Shown piece by piece: positions 1-13,502 of a stretch of DNA of 64,000 bases; the stretch's first letter is position 1, and the number at the start of each line of letters is the position of its first letter. The notes under the pieces were generated by a model. That model had not been told where the DNA came from. It did no database searches and worked only from the letters and a program-made list of their open reading frames with translations. Made by a program: the position numbers and the translations under genes. Origin of the DNA: Trochalopteron elliotii (Eukaryota > Chordata > Aves > Passeriformes > Leiothrichidae); NCBI GenBank assembly GCA_024734555.1, contig JANPWX010000619.1, positions 1,934,736 to 1,998,735 of the forward strand, read 5' to 3'.

Positions 1-3000
1 GCATGAAGATTCTGTGGTGATGAGCACTCTAGAAACACCATGAGGAAATAAACAATTCTGCATTCACTGCAGGCATTTGATGGTGTGCAGTAAATAAAAC
101 AGGGGCCAGTAATAGCATGTTAAGGAGAAAAATATTGAAGAGCTGCCTCTTTCTCTGAGCAGTATTTATCTTAGACTTCAAGCAAGGCAGGGGGCTGCTG
201 TGGAAAAATTATTATATGATCCTGTAATTAAAATTTGTGTCATTTTGATTATGCATGAGGTGAGAAGAAGGGTCAACTTTTCCCAAGCAATGATAATTCT
301 GGCATTTTGTAGCTTATGGGGACTTGAACTTCTCACTTATATAGTATTCTTTAATTCTTTTGTTGGGTCCAGCGACTCTCATTACATACAGGAGGGTAAG
401 AAACAGACTAGCTATCTCCCTTGCCATTGTTACTATGGTGCATGCTTGGTAAAGAAGAACAACTACATCTGAAGCTGAATGTAGTTAAAGATCAGCTATA
501 CCGTAGAGGTATACACAGGCAAGAACAGCTATTGAATTTTTGGCATTGTTTTCAAACCTCTTTAGACTCTTAGTTTCTTACAGTCCATATGAAAGGCATG
601 CAACCAACACCCTCAACTTTTTCCTCCCAGCATTTTCTAGCAGTTGCATTCCATCCTTCTCTAAATCAGTACCAGACTATATTTAATCCTCTCAAACCAT
701 AGCTCCTTCCTGCATTTGCTGCAGCCTTGTTTTCAGAGGCTGATTGGAAATCAGCTCAATCTGAAATCAGGAAGGGTTGAGTCATAGGTCACTTGGTCTC
801 AGCTCCAAATGTCACTTGGCGATCACTTTTGCCATCCCAGTGGTGGAAAATGAAATATGTAGAGAATCACCTCACTTCCCTGTGCTTGCAGAGATGAGAT
901 AGGCAAAAAAAAAAAAAGCTGTCAGTGTTTCCTGCCTACCCCTGGCAGAGATTTACACTTCAAAATGTAATTGCAATCAGCTACAGCTTTAGTTTTTCTA
1001 AAACGTTTAATTCAGGGAGTTTGGGTCAGCAATATGCTTGCATTATATTGTGTGTCTGTCATGATTGTCAGCATGCAAAAAGTTATATCCTCTAATTCTG
1101 ACAAATAGTGGCTGATATGCAACACTTATGTGTCCCTCTGGTTATTAAGGGTTTAGTTGAGGAGGAAGAATTGCTTAGCCTTTGTTCAATAATGATTGCC
1201 AGAATCACAAGTGAATAAACCCCACACTAGAGGATAAAACAAACTGTGAAAAAACTCATTCCAGATCCTTTCAATGAAAAATTATTTGGTGTACATTGGC
1301 CCAACCCCCAAAACAATTGTCCCAATTGGAACAACTGTATTTTGTCATGCTCTTATTAATCTCTGTCAGTGTTTCATGATTTTAGTTATGATACTTAAAC
1401 TACTGAAACAGATGGAATGAATAGGAGGTTTCTGAGGTAATATCTAGTAAAAACTATAGTTCTGTCTGAAGTCCTGAGAATTAAATGTCAGTCGTTTTGA
1501 TGATGTTTTTAATACTTTTACTTGCTAAAGGCTATTGGGTGATGATGGAGCAGGGATACCTTGTTAAATGCTCTCCTGAAAGAATAGTTACAAAACCCCT
1601 TCTAGAACTTACAGTTGTCATAACCATCCTTATGTCAGCCTAGTGGAAGTGATATGTAGTATGCCAAAGGGTGTGAGAACACTTCTCTTTCTTATTACGG
1701 TAGAGGTTATCAGCAGAAATGTGGCTGTAATTAGGTACTAGAGAATACTGATGTTCTAGGTTTCCAGCACAACAAATGCATATTAACTAATTCTTTCATT
1801 ATTTACAGTGATGATTTCTTATGGAGATATAGCTCTTGCATTACATACCGTATTTGGAGTAACCTGAAACAGTCAAACTTGAATTTTACAATCTTTTCTT
1901 TGGAGTCATTTTTGAATTCAACACAATCTACAACTTAAATTGGATAGACACTTATTCTGGTAATCTCTGAGTGGAACTCAACACTCAGCTGCTTTTGGGG
2001 CTAATGGCAAAGACTAAAGTATCTTCTAAAAACAATCATAGGAACAAAACTGTATTTTGTGGTGAGACTGGGCATCTTTTTGCAGGTTCAAAAGTTTGTG
2101 TTGCTGGAACCAAGTTTCTTAAATTGGTTTTAATAGCTGATGAACTGGTCTTTTGGCAGCATTGGAAGCCAGAATACTGAAGCCAGAACAATTTGAGTGT
2201 GAACAACAACTTTATGACAAATCCTAAGCACATGCTTAGTCCTGAAAGATATATTGAGGATCAAACACCTTAGGATAAAAGCTCTTTATATTTTAATCAG
2301 TGTTTCCAATTCAGCTGTCTGCCTGTTAATTGCTGCATACCTTTTATATTGTCTGACCAAAAGGCCACCATGTGCTTCTTTGACAGTCTCACCTTATAGA
2401 ACAAAATCAGGATGATTAGAAAATCTTCTAAATATAGGACTAATTTTGTTATATAAGTCAGACACACTCATATTCTCTGGCAAGCCATAAGCAATGAAAG
2501 TAGTCTCCAAAATATGTCACCCTTGATAAGAACATCATGTGCTTTACAGTTTTATGAGCTGTGCCTTACCTTTGGCCTCTGGAATGCATGTGAAATGCTC
2601 CAGAAAGAATATACAGACTGTTGCATGTGTTCTTCTTAGTTGTTTGTAACTCTTGTGAAATGACACAGTCCCATACCCTCAGCCGTGGAAGCCTCTAAAT
2701 TGCAAGCAAAGGGTATCCACTGAAAACCTCCTAAAACCAAACTTAAATAACTTGACACTAACCGCATCTGTGGTTTCTCATTTCTGTCAACTCCTCTCTG
2801 ATATTTAGAAGTCTATTTGAAATCAGATGGGACTCCAGCCTCAAAGTCCAGATCATCAGTTAAAGAGTACATTTGAATCCTCTGTTTTATCCTCTGCCAA
2901 GATCATTTCAATTTCCCTGAGGCATGCATCAAATGCAGTTATCTAAGTAATGGGAGATGAGATCATGTCATTCCTGATCTCAGGTTTCTAGACAACGCCC

Positions 3001-6000
3001 ACACTCTGGGACAGCAAAAGCTCTCTATACTGAAACCTTCAGCCAAATATTTACACAGACTGTTTACATACGCATGGGAGCTTTGACGCTGTACGGGTAT
3101 TCTCCTATCCAGGGAATCACCTTGTTTTTATAAGCTGACACTATTTACATGACTCTCAAGTCAGCTCAAATTCCTGATACTTCAATGTTTGCTTGAAACA
3201 TTTCACAAAGGGTTGTGATTCTCCCCCTCTTTACATTACTTCACTTACTGCTCTGTGACACTATGCTCAGAGAGAGTTTACACATAGAGAAATCATTACC
3301 TTCACTTCTGTAAATTTCTTGGATCAGGCTGTCTATTCATCAAATGCTGCAGTGACAGTTGTCACTGAGTTACTGATAGCCTGATGTTCTCAGGTGGCTG
3401 TAGGAGTGCATTGCTCTTCTGTGTCCTCAGCTGAGTTTAGATGAGCATATTGTTCCACATATGCATTATCTACATAAATTGAACACCTAGGGTCTCAAAA
3501 ATACAACTGAATGATAATCCTACCCTGTTAGAAGTCAGTCTAGGGGATTTATTTAGCAATGACTCCTAATAGATCCATATAAGCAGAAATCCAAGTGTAC
3601 CTGTCATTGTTGGTAATGTATTTAATCTTTAACCAGTTTTCTAATTCAAAGTGACCTCTATGTTCTTGTGTTCTGAAAGAATCCTCCCAAATTAGTAGCT
3701 AGATCTCATATATTTCTTCATTAAATTATTCAGATTTGCACTCTGGAAGTCTGTTTTCAATACATGTCTTCTTACAAAGCAAGGACCTTCAGGATAAAAT
3801 ACCTTGTAGTTCTTATGCAGGACTGAGGGTGGACTTTGTTTTGTTTGCTATTTCCTGTGAATCTTGTGATGGATGGTCATATTCATTTAGTACTTGGAAG
3901 GTCTCATTGCACCAGATGAGGCTTCCCATGTCCTCAGCCCTTTGTCATTCACAAAGCTCAATTGCCCAGAGCTTTGCTTTTTCTATTTTGTGGCAAGGTG
4001 TGTAATTCACCACAGGTCTTGAGGAGACTTGAAACTCTGCTTGTGTAGACTTTGGTTTAATCAGAAAATAAGTTGACATTTGTGCAACTGAATAATAGCC
4101 TGTGGTAATTCTTGTGGGGAGGTTTCCAGCCTTTGTAAGCCTTTTTTGTTTACCATATTGCTTTTGGTATTTGGGATTTTGTTGTCTGCATTCACATCCT
4201 GGTAAAATGATCAGCTGATGTTAATTCTGAGGCCCTGGGAGCTGTGTTCTCCCAACCTGCATCTTCTTCCTGGAGTCTTAGAAGCCTTCCAGCATAGTGC
4301 TGTTCTTCTCAGACCTCTCAGCTGAGCACATATTCACTGACTAAGGCATATTCTTGAAATCATGATTTGTCACTCAGAGTTGACATAACTCTCTGAAACT
4401 TTCCTGTACTTTAAATATTGGCTTTTTAGCTTCTGCAGCTCTGGACGAACAATGAACATTTAAAAATCAGATTTGGCTAGTCCTGATATTGTGCATCTTT
4501 AAACACTGGAGTGTCTCAGCTACCTTTGATGCTCAGCGATTTCTCTTGTACAGGACTTACCCCTGAATGTCTTCCTTTTTTCCTCCAACATACCTGAGAG
4601 TCACCTTTACCCAGCACTGTGATGATGACATAGTGAGAGAGTGACATAATATTTGGCCAACATGCTATTGGAGACCCTTCGGCTTGGATTCTCTGTCCCT
4701 ATCCAGAAGCTGGCCTTCAGAAGTACCTAGAAAATATTAGGAGTTGGTAGGCCATCTGAATGTGGTTCTGTAGGCTAAACCTAATCATGAAAGCCAAAGA
4801 TCTGATTTAACTGTTGTGGAGAAAAATGAAGGCACAATGCTGAAAGTGTAAAGACAAAGGAGAAATTCTCTAAGCATTTAAAAATTATACAGATTATAAT
4901 GAAAAGTGATTTGTACTGATTCCATGTGAAAACAGTATAAACTACAGAAGAACTGGTTCTTCCTCTGAAGGAAACTGATCTGTACATTTTTTTTAAAAGG
5001 GTACAGAAAATTTAAAAAAAAAAATGAACAAGAGGGAAAAAGTAGAGGGAATAACAGCAGACCGATGAGAAAGAGCCTAGGAATACCTGTGAATTAGTAA
5101 TTAGTGTAAAAGTACCTTAAATTTTTCAGTGCTCATTGCCCTTCTCAGTGAGTAAAATAAATCATGCAGATGAATAAAAATTCAAAGACTCTTACAGGGT
5201 TACATTATTGAGATTTCTTTCCAGCTCTTCACAAGAAGAGTGTAAGATTTCTAATATGCAATACTTAACTGATTGAGTAGTTTGAGAAGTATTGTACTCT
5301 GTCAGAAGTAAGAGCAACCTCTCTAGTGGTATGGAAGAATGAAATATTAGAGCTGATCTCTGGCTTAGCTCGAAATGCTGAGCGCACCATTCAGAAAAGG
5401 ACGTGTTTGACTGTGATCCAGGAGTATTTCAAGGCCTCATGGAAATGGGGTTGTGCAGGGGGTGGAAGAATATAGCATCTTGAAGGGCACCAAAAGATGA
5501 GGCCGCATCCTTCTGTACCCTGTAGATCTTAGTGAGACGTAATGCAAGATACACCACTGCTAGAAAAAACAGAACAAAATAGCTCAGAAAACATCAAATA
5601 GTCTAAAGTGCTCTGTTAGGTAGTTCATATGTTAATTGACCGGAGAACAGATCAAGTTGGGAGCTGCATGTCCCTTTTTTCTGCTACTGTTCCAGGCAAC
5701 ATCAATACAGAGAGACAAAGATTTCAAGAAAGGCAAAAACATGTTCACGCATGTCATGAAGTTATATAGCCCATTAATGCTTATATTTGTTTCAAAAGAT
5801 AGTACATACATTTCAGAGAACTATTTTCTGTTACTAAAATGTAACAAATGTGACCAAATACATGAGTCTGCCATCTGTAGTTTCTATGCATCAGTTTGTG
5901 ATGCAGCCCTAAAGATTACAGAACGAACTTTTGTTTAAAACTGTGATATGCCATTGCTTGTCTGCACATGGATATGTTCTCTTAATTAATTGCTTCTGAC

Positions 6001-9000
6001 TGACTCCATGAGGGAATGCTTTTATTCTAGAACGAGGGTGAGTGAAACCCAACTTTCAAACCTTACAGGGATGAAACCCCCTTGATGAGAAATAACAGTG
6101 CCCAAGTATGCAATTAACTGGGGACAGCTACTGAATCATGGAGGGATGAGCAAAGTCTGAAAGATCCAGAAACTCTGATTAAAACTGTATGGAGGGACAC
6201 AAAATTAATGTTTACGTCCTCAGGCTTAAGAGCACAGGCCATTTAATTGAAAGGCTACCAGTTACACCTCCGGTGGTCAAGGAAGGGCTAAACCACTTTG
6301 ACTCACCCAAACGTATTCCCGAAGGAACTGAAGCAAGGGGTAGCCTGACACAGGAGAAACCCAAAAGAGATTAGTACACATCTATACTCTTTAGTGATTA
6401 GGGATTCAAAATGCAGTTTGAGTCTTGATACCTTACACTGCATGGCCAACATCATGAAAACAGAGTTCCTAACATGAGTATTCTTAATTTCACTTTAATT
6501 TTAATCAAGAGTGCAATACACAATGATAATACAGGGAGTTCTTAATCGTTAGGTGGAGACTAATTTAATTTTTATGCTACTGCCTCAGTTTTTCTGTCAA
6601 TTTAATAGGGATTTTTCCTTTCAACTATCTTTGCCCAAAAATAACAAAACACTTTCTTCTTCACTAGTGGTTTATGTGATATCAGAAAGGATGCAAGGGC
6701 ATTTTTGTAAATAAGAAAGTGATTGTTTCTGTCTCCTGTACATGGTACAAAGAGGCTGCTTGTGTTAAAGATTGGATACAGTTTTATGGCTCTGTGTAGT
6801 ATAATCTCGTGCAATTACCTCAGTGTGTTTCAGAAAAATAACCCTAAATATGGCCATGTAGGTTTCCATGGCTGTTTCTCATATATCTTGTTGAAACTGT
6901 TTCCTCCTTTACGTTAAATAAAAGTTTTTCAACACAACTACAGCACAGAATATGTGGGTCAAGGTCAGCCTGTCTCAGTTCTGTATCAACAGTAATCATA
7001 TGTATTTTACCTTTGGAAATAATTTCATCATTCTACTGAAGATAGACCAAAGTGCCACCAGCCTTTGCCTCCTTTCCATCCCAGTCTTGGGATTTGCAGT
7101 GCTAATAGGAGAAAAAGCTGTCACAATGTGCTCAGAGTTCCTGATTCATAATTTATTTATTTTTTTTGTTTTTTTTAGTTTTTAAGCTTATGCCTAATGT
7201 TCAGCATGTGTGATGTTACACCAATTTGTGGTTAGAAAACTGCATCAGGATTCATGAATTTGGATTGGGTGTTTGGCTTCATGTCAGACTTGTATTTCCT
7301 GAGCAAATCATTCAGTCTGGCTGCATCAGTTTTTCAGTGTATTTCCATTTAGTATATGCACTTGGTGAAGGTGAACAGCTTCTGCGATGTGCATAAATGA
7401 ATGGTTGCTATCACTTTGAATCTGGTAAAAAAATCTGACCAAGATTAGAAAATCCAGTGATTGAACCACTGATGGTAAAGCTGTAAGCCAGAGCTCCTCT
7501 TTCAGTGCACACCTCTGGATCTGCCAGACTGTGAAATTTTGTAGTGAAAAACCAGTAGAAAGCTTCCAAATGAAAACAACTAAAAGCGAAGGTTAATTTT
7601 GGAAATTGGAGCTCAGTGGTTATCCATGAACCTAGAATAAAAAAGGACAAACAGGAGCAGCAGTTAGTGCTAAGCATCTTTTCCTAGTTAATGTGAATAG
7701 TGATCTGACACAAGATATTTTAGGTACTGGCAAAATTCCTAATACCTGTATGTGTTGTTGAAGGCTGCTCATGAGAAACTCTTGTCAGTACTATCAGCTG
7801 CACATTATTTTGTTTTGATTACTGATATAACTTGTTTGCTTACCTACTTGCAATAGAAATAGTTCCAAAAAGTAAATGGAAACATTGCGTCTTACTTCAG
7901 CAGGACCTACATTTCATCATTGATTTATTATAAGGTGGTTTTTTTTCCTGTGGTTGGGTTTTTCATTTGGTTTTGGTTTTGTGGTTTTTTAATTGCTGAA
8001 GACAAAATGTGCTTTGTTATGGCACTCATTTGATTATTAAGCCTTAAGTGAAATATGTTTAGCTTAAGAAGTTATAAAATAATGCAGTTATGGCATGTTT
8101 CATGGGATAACAGTTTGTTATCAGATTTCACAGATTAGTTTCATATTGGCTGTCATAAAAAAATATGCTCTGTGTTTCTATGTATGTATTTTTAAAATAT
8201 ATGTACTCCTAGAGAAAAAATTTAATCACTTTAAAGCTGACAATATCATAAGTTTGTATCTGCTTTTAACCATCTGTACATATCTGAGGTGGAAAGCCTA
8301 TGGTTTCTCCCCTTATCCAGTAAATTTCTGGATGTACTGTTTTATCCTGTATAAAAGCTGTTTATTTATTATCATTATTACTTGCTGTATATTACAATTA
8401 GGAATTTATGATAAAGAAACTTCATTTGGAGCTCCTCAGAACCAGAAACTATGTTTGCTGATTTGGGCTTTAAAAGTGCTAAATACGTAAATACATTTCA
8501 GTGTGAACTTCTGTATGATAAGGAACTCATGTTTCAAATGTTCATATTTATCAACGTTATCAGAAAAACATGACTTGATGTGACTATTCCAACATATTTG
8601 TTTTCTTGCTATTAAACTAAACTGACATTCTGAAAGGACATTCTTAAAGCAACTTCTTTAGATGCAGCTAAGTTGTATTTATAATTAGTTCCTAATTTAG
8701 CTATGCAAGCAGAAGGGAGGATGGATACTTATGTTTTGCCAGATATGTCTTTTTTTCCTTTTAAATGTAATTATAAGAGGGATTTTGCATTTAGACCATC
8801 TTATCAGACATCCTCTCCTCAGCTACCAGTGTGTAGTTATTGCATTTATGCATTCAACTTCTTAGTCAAGTGATGCTATTTTTTTTCTGCTGCTGCCTGA
8901 CAGCCACTAATAATAACACATGAGGACAGTCAGACAAAATGAAGACAAATGCTGCTTGTCGCAGCAGAATCATAATGTCTCCAGACTCAGTAAAGACAGT

Positions 9001-9057
9001 CTAACTGTATGTGGATGCTCCTTATAGCTTATTTAGGCCTGTGGTTTTTCCCTGTGG
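1..9057. other. Non-coding AT-rich stretch, no gene seen
   Basis: No open frame here looks like a protein: the longest, 131 codons at 8095-8490 on the plus strand, is rich in Phe, Tyr, Ile, Cys and Leu, as expected from random AT-rich DNA. I see no recognisable retroposon. Small items are a run of 13 A at 905-917, a near-perfect 18-bp palindrome at 3350-3367 (listed separately) and T-rich or T/G-rich tracts near 7158-7180 and 7935-7992. Old, highly diverged repeats could be hidden here. Confidence 0.6.
3350..3367. repeat. 18-bp near-perfect palindrome
   Basis: Arms CAGTGACA and TGTCACTG flank a two-base centre (GT). The arms match exactly and the symmetry stops at the next base on each side. 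It could be a dimeric transcription-factor site or chance; nothing nearby decides this. Confidence 0.5.
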
Positions 9058-9105
9058 TTTTTTTTTTATTTCTTCTTTTCTTTTCTTTTTTTTTACTTCT
9101 TTTCC
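9058..9105 (+). repeat. Polypyrimidine (T-rich) tract
   Basis: A stretch of nearly all T and C, broken by single A residues near 9068 and 9095. It explains the Phe- and Ser-rich open frame on the plus strand and the Lys-rich one on the minus strand at this place, which should not be read as genes. It could be an old poly-A tail on the minus strand, but no retroposon body is recognisable next to it. Confidence 0.7.
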
Positions 9106-12100
9106 AAAAGCACAAACATTGTGCAGAAATACATTAAGGCAACATATGGGCCTGTTAGTTAGCCAAAACAATGTGGAGCCATGGAGAATAGAGATTGCAA
9201 TGCACAGATGGATATTGTAAAAAATTAATGAGTGGTATAACAGATCTAAAAGGTAAATTTTAGTCAAAATTCAAGTGGGAAGCATAGAAAATGGTTAATA
9301 ATAGGGATCTACAAGATTTCCAAATCACCTGATATGAAGCATTGCAAATATACAGATGTGTTAATTCTGTTATTTGAAAATCATGTTTCATCACAGTAAT
9401 AATTACGTCTATCTAGATACATGCCATCAGCAGTAGATTGCTGATAAACAATAGCACTTTTCTTCTACTTGATGTAAACTCTGCAGTATTAAATATCCAT
9501 ATTATTTCCAGTTCAATATTAGAAAATGTCAGTCATTGTGACAAGTCTGGCAAGAGCAGTGCATTGAACAGCCCTCTGTGTAGTGAAGTGCTGGTTTAAA
9601 TAATCGCACTTCCATGTTACATTACTTTGTTGGTAAAATCAGATTCTATACAGAAAATGAGCAAATAGTTCTTCTCTCCTATAAATTCACTTCTTCATAA
9701 CAAAACTGAACAGCTCACTGAAACAGAAGGGAATTGCTATTGCAATGGGCAACATGCAGTGCTTACCCACAACTAAAATCTGATCTGATTTTGCTTGAAT
9801 GTAATTGAGGGCAGAGTTTGGTATTTAAAATAACATTTATATTATCTCTGGAACTTGGGCATGTTTCTAGCTTTTATTGTGTTTTTTAGTAAAAGGATTA
9901 TGTGTTACGGATTTTTTTTTAAATCATACCTTTTTTCTATTTTCCCTTTTTCCTTTTTATTTTCCTATTCTGCACTCTTGTTTATCCTAGATGTGCTTGA
10001 AAAGCTAATGCATTAGGAGTCCGTTTTCCTCTGTATTAAAAAAAACCTTACAAATTTAACATGGACATCTTCTTGAACATACTAAACAGCTACGTGTTGA
10101 TACTGATATATACTTGAGCTTCATTCCAACACTAGCTGATCTCTCTGAAAAATTGCAGCAGTTGCTAGCTTTGATAAGGCTAACAGTGGGAATACTAGTA
10201 TGGAGAAAGAATCCAGAATGGCAGGGGCATTACCAGAATGATGTGATTCTGCAGCAAGTGACAGTAATCATCAAGAACTGGGAGAGAGGGACAGGAATAT
10301 GCCTAAAGTAAATGTCCATTTATTTATTTGCTTTTTGAAGTCTTATTCCTTGCTTATAATTACAGAAAATGAAGAGAACATTTGAACGGGAAAGACACCT
10401 CATTCAAAGCTGTTCTTTTAGATTTTTTGTTTAGAAGCTTTATGCTCTCAGTATTAGCTTGGCTAGAGAGGCCAAATGTGCAACATAGTCCATCAAAAGA
10501 TGACTTTCAATCAAAAGGTATAGTTCTGTTATATGTATGCAACGTTTGAAATCATTGATAGTTCACAATTTTTGTTTCTTCAGAACTACACCAGAGTGGG
10601 AAGGGAAAAAAAAAAAGGTTGAGGGGAAAAGGAATGTTGCATGATGGCAAATTTATATCTTATTATCGTTACAGAAATTGTGCAAAGATAAGAACTTTAC
10701 TGCTTGGAATCCTACACCTGTATTTGGCTGTTTTATCAGTGGTCCACAATTTTAACAGAACTGTCCCTAAAATTTTTTGAGTAGACCATCTTCTTTCTAT
10801 GATCTCAGGTAGAAATGTTTATTGGAAAAAATCACTTGTCTTTAGGGTTCAGTGAAACATACAATTTTTACATTTGCTAGATGTAAAATCTATGTTATAG
10901 GTTTTATTAAAACCTCATTAATAGAGGACATTTTCAAATAGGAATTTGATGTAAAGATGTAGGATAACACTGTAGGTGCTTGGGAAAAACTGTTTTGCAT
11001 GGAGTGTAGCAAATCAAACTATATGGAGTTTTACCTGGTGAATTTTGATCTATCAAAACATCTGTGATTTGTGGAACAGAAACAGATCATGAAGTATGAA
11101 GTGATCATGCATGAAGTAACAGAAAATGAAAAGGCAAGATAGTACCTGTAAAAGTGTCTTCTACACAATTTAGTAAGAAAAACATAACAGAGAGTAAGTA
11201 GAAATAATCATGGCATTAGAAGGTACTGGCCCAAAAAAAGCCTGATTTTAATACAAGTTTTGAATAAATAGATGCTAGATGCTGTTTGCAGGGTCATAAA
11301 AGAAGGGATGACATAAGTTGAGACACATGGTGATGAGAGCCTTGACAAAGCTGTGCTTGAGTAGATGAGCAAGAAAGGTAAAATAGCAGGAATGCTGTAC
11401 AGGGGAACTTGGCAACGTATGCCTAAATTGGAAGTGGGAAATGATCCAAATATTTCCATTAGAACCGCTCGTGTATCTGCTTCTCATGGAGAAATAATTT
11501 TGATGCTGTTAGCCAAGTGCTTGCATCAAGAAGAGATATATGTACCTTCCCAAAGCACTGTTTGAATTTCAAGGGATTTGTCCTAAACCAAGTGTCAGAA
11601 ATGTTCTCTGCTGCTAGAAAAGAACAGAAAAGTAGATGCCTATTTGCATATTCAGGTGAATATTTAAGTGGAAAAAATCCTTTTTCAAAATACTAGCAAT
11701 AGTGTTGTATTTGGAGTATTAAAACAATTATATTCATCCAAATAAAAAAAGCTATAAAACTAAGCACGCTTCAATGCCAGATGAAATCCTGCTAAAATTC
11801 AGAACAATAAAATATTGGGAATACCTGTAAAATTAAAAGATCTGGCCTTTTTTTAAACCCATGCCTTTATTTATAAAATTTTACGTAGTAATGGACAGCT
11901 TTTATGTTTTTAATTTTGTTCTGTATTAGTAAACACAGAACTAATAATTTGCTGGTATTCCAACCTCATTACAGTGACATAACTTTGGAGGTGGGTCTAA
12001 AACCTGTTTGCTTTCTATTTTAAGATGAGACAATTCAGGAGGTACTAGCAATTCACCTCCTAGCTCTATGTCAAGATTCTCCCTGTAAATTAAATTATTA

Positions 12101-13476
12101 ATTGGCATGTATGTCTGTTTATTTAATGAGGACTGTGACAGCCTTTACCAGCGCATATGTGAGAACAAAAACATCACAGTAGGAGCTTCTAAACTGCCCG
12201 GCAAGCCAAGGGGTTAAGCAGTTTGATATGCTGTATTAAAAGTAGCTATTAGCAAATGTTGTCTGGCTAGTTGCAACATAAATACCAGAATGTGATATTC
12301 ATATGGAAGAAAATATAGCATGTTTGCGCAATTTTAAGTCTGTAAAGATAAAAGTTTACTTTCCATGTTGTTTGCTTTTATGCTTATTTGTTTGAAGACC
12401 ATATTATAATACAGTTGTTCTTTAAGTGTTACAAAATTACATCGTGTTCAAAGCCCAACTCCAGATTTGGCTCTGACTGTGTGGGACAAGGCTGGCAAGG
12501 GACTCTGAAGATTGCACATGGATTCCTCTAACAGAAGAAGCAAGGTCAAAGTTTTGCAGGACAGAATATGTTGTATCAGCAGGGTGGCCAAATTCCCCCC
12601 TTCCCAACTGGTTTCTTGAGAGCCAAGTAGCAACCCCTTAAATCCGATTAGCCCTTCAGCAGCAACAACATGGATAAGAAAATTTGCTGCTCCTGGGTTC
12701 TGTGACTCCAGACAATATGGATCTGCATAGTATTCAGCCACATTCTGTCTGCTTCAGACAATGAGCTCTCTACACGGTTGCTTGTGATCCTTAGTTATGC
12801 ATACTCTTCTGTAACAACTTGTGTGCTTAAACGATAAAGAATTTTCTCAAATGGTTTCTTGAAATTGCCCATGGAGGACACTTTTGGGTTCTGCTCTGGC
12901 ATCAATGCAGTCACAGCAATTGTCTGTCCTTGTCAGTGAGGCAAGCAGGATCAGTCCTATCAGCACATATTAAGAGAAAAAAGAACCATGCTGCATTTTG
13001 ACTCTTGTATTTCTAGTGGATGCAAGAGCTGACTGGAATGGGAGCCATGTTCAGGTGTAGCATGTATATAAATCCTCTTTAGGTTTTCTTTCATAATCCT
13101 ACCCCTATTCACTTGTAGCAGGTGAGAAAAAGTGAAAAATATTATATAATGTAAGAAACATAAAATACCTCATGATTTTAACACTAATAGAAATTTTACC
13201 TTCCCTATCTTGAATATTCTGATTACCTGATGTGACTTAAGAAACATAGTTGACTTCAGATTAATTTCTTTCCATTTGTATGTTTTACAAGAATCACTGT
13301 CAAGTTTGGAAAAAATATCTGGAAACTGTGAAGAAATGTATTTTATAAGTTTGCTGTAGGCATTTCAACTATTGATCTACCACCAGTATTTTAACCTTCT
13401 ATTAATAGGAAAGATCAGATTAACTTACTTTCTTTAGTGGATTCTTGTGTATTCTTTATAACTATAAATGTTGTTA
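9106..13476. other. Non-coding AT-rich stretch, no gene seen
   Basis: No convincing gene. The 97-codon minus-strand frame at 12448-12741 lies in a locally GC-richer patch and resembles no family I know. The patch at 12085-12300 has an ordered mix of TAAT cores and GC-rich words that could be a conserved non-coding element, but this cannot be shown without an alignment. A T/C-rich tract lies at about 9910-9967. Confidence 0.55.
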
Positions 13477-13502
13477 TATTTCTTGGGAATCCCCAAGAAA
13501 TA
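13477..13502. repeat. Short perfect hairpin, 11-bp stem
   Basis: TATTTCTTGGG and CCCAAGAAATA are exact reverse complements separated by four bases (AATC), giving an 11-bp stem with a 4-nt loop. Pairing stops beyond the stem, so it is too short for a microRNA precursor. No T-run follows that would suggest a Pol III terminator. Confidence 0.6.

Noticed and set aside
8095..8490. 131-codon frame that looks hydrophobic, like a membrane protein
   Set aside because: AT-rich DNA read in a T-rich frame yields Phe, Ile, Leu, Tyr and Cys. No start context, splice signals or family support it.
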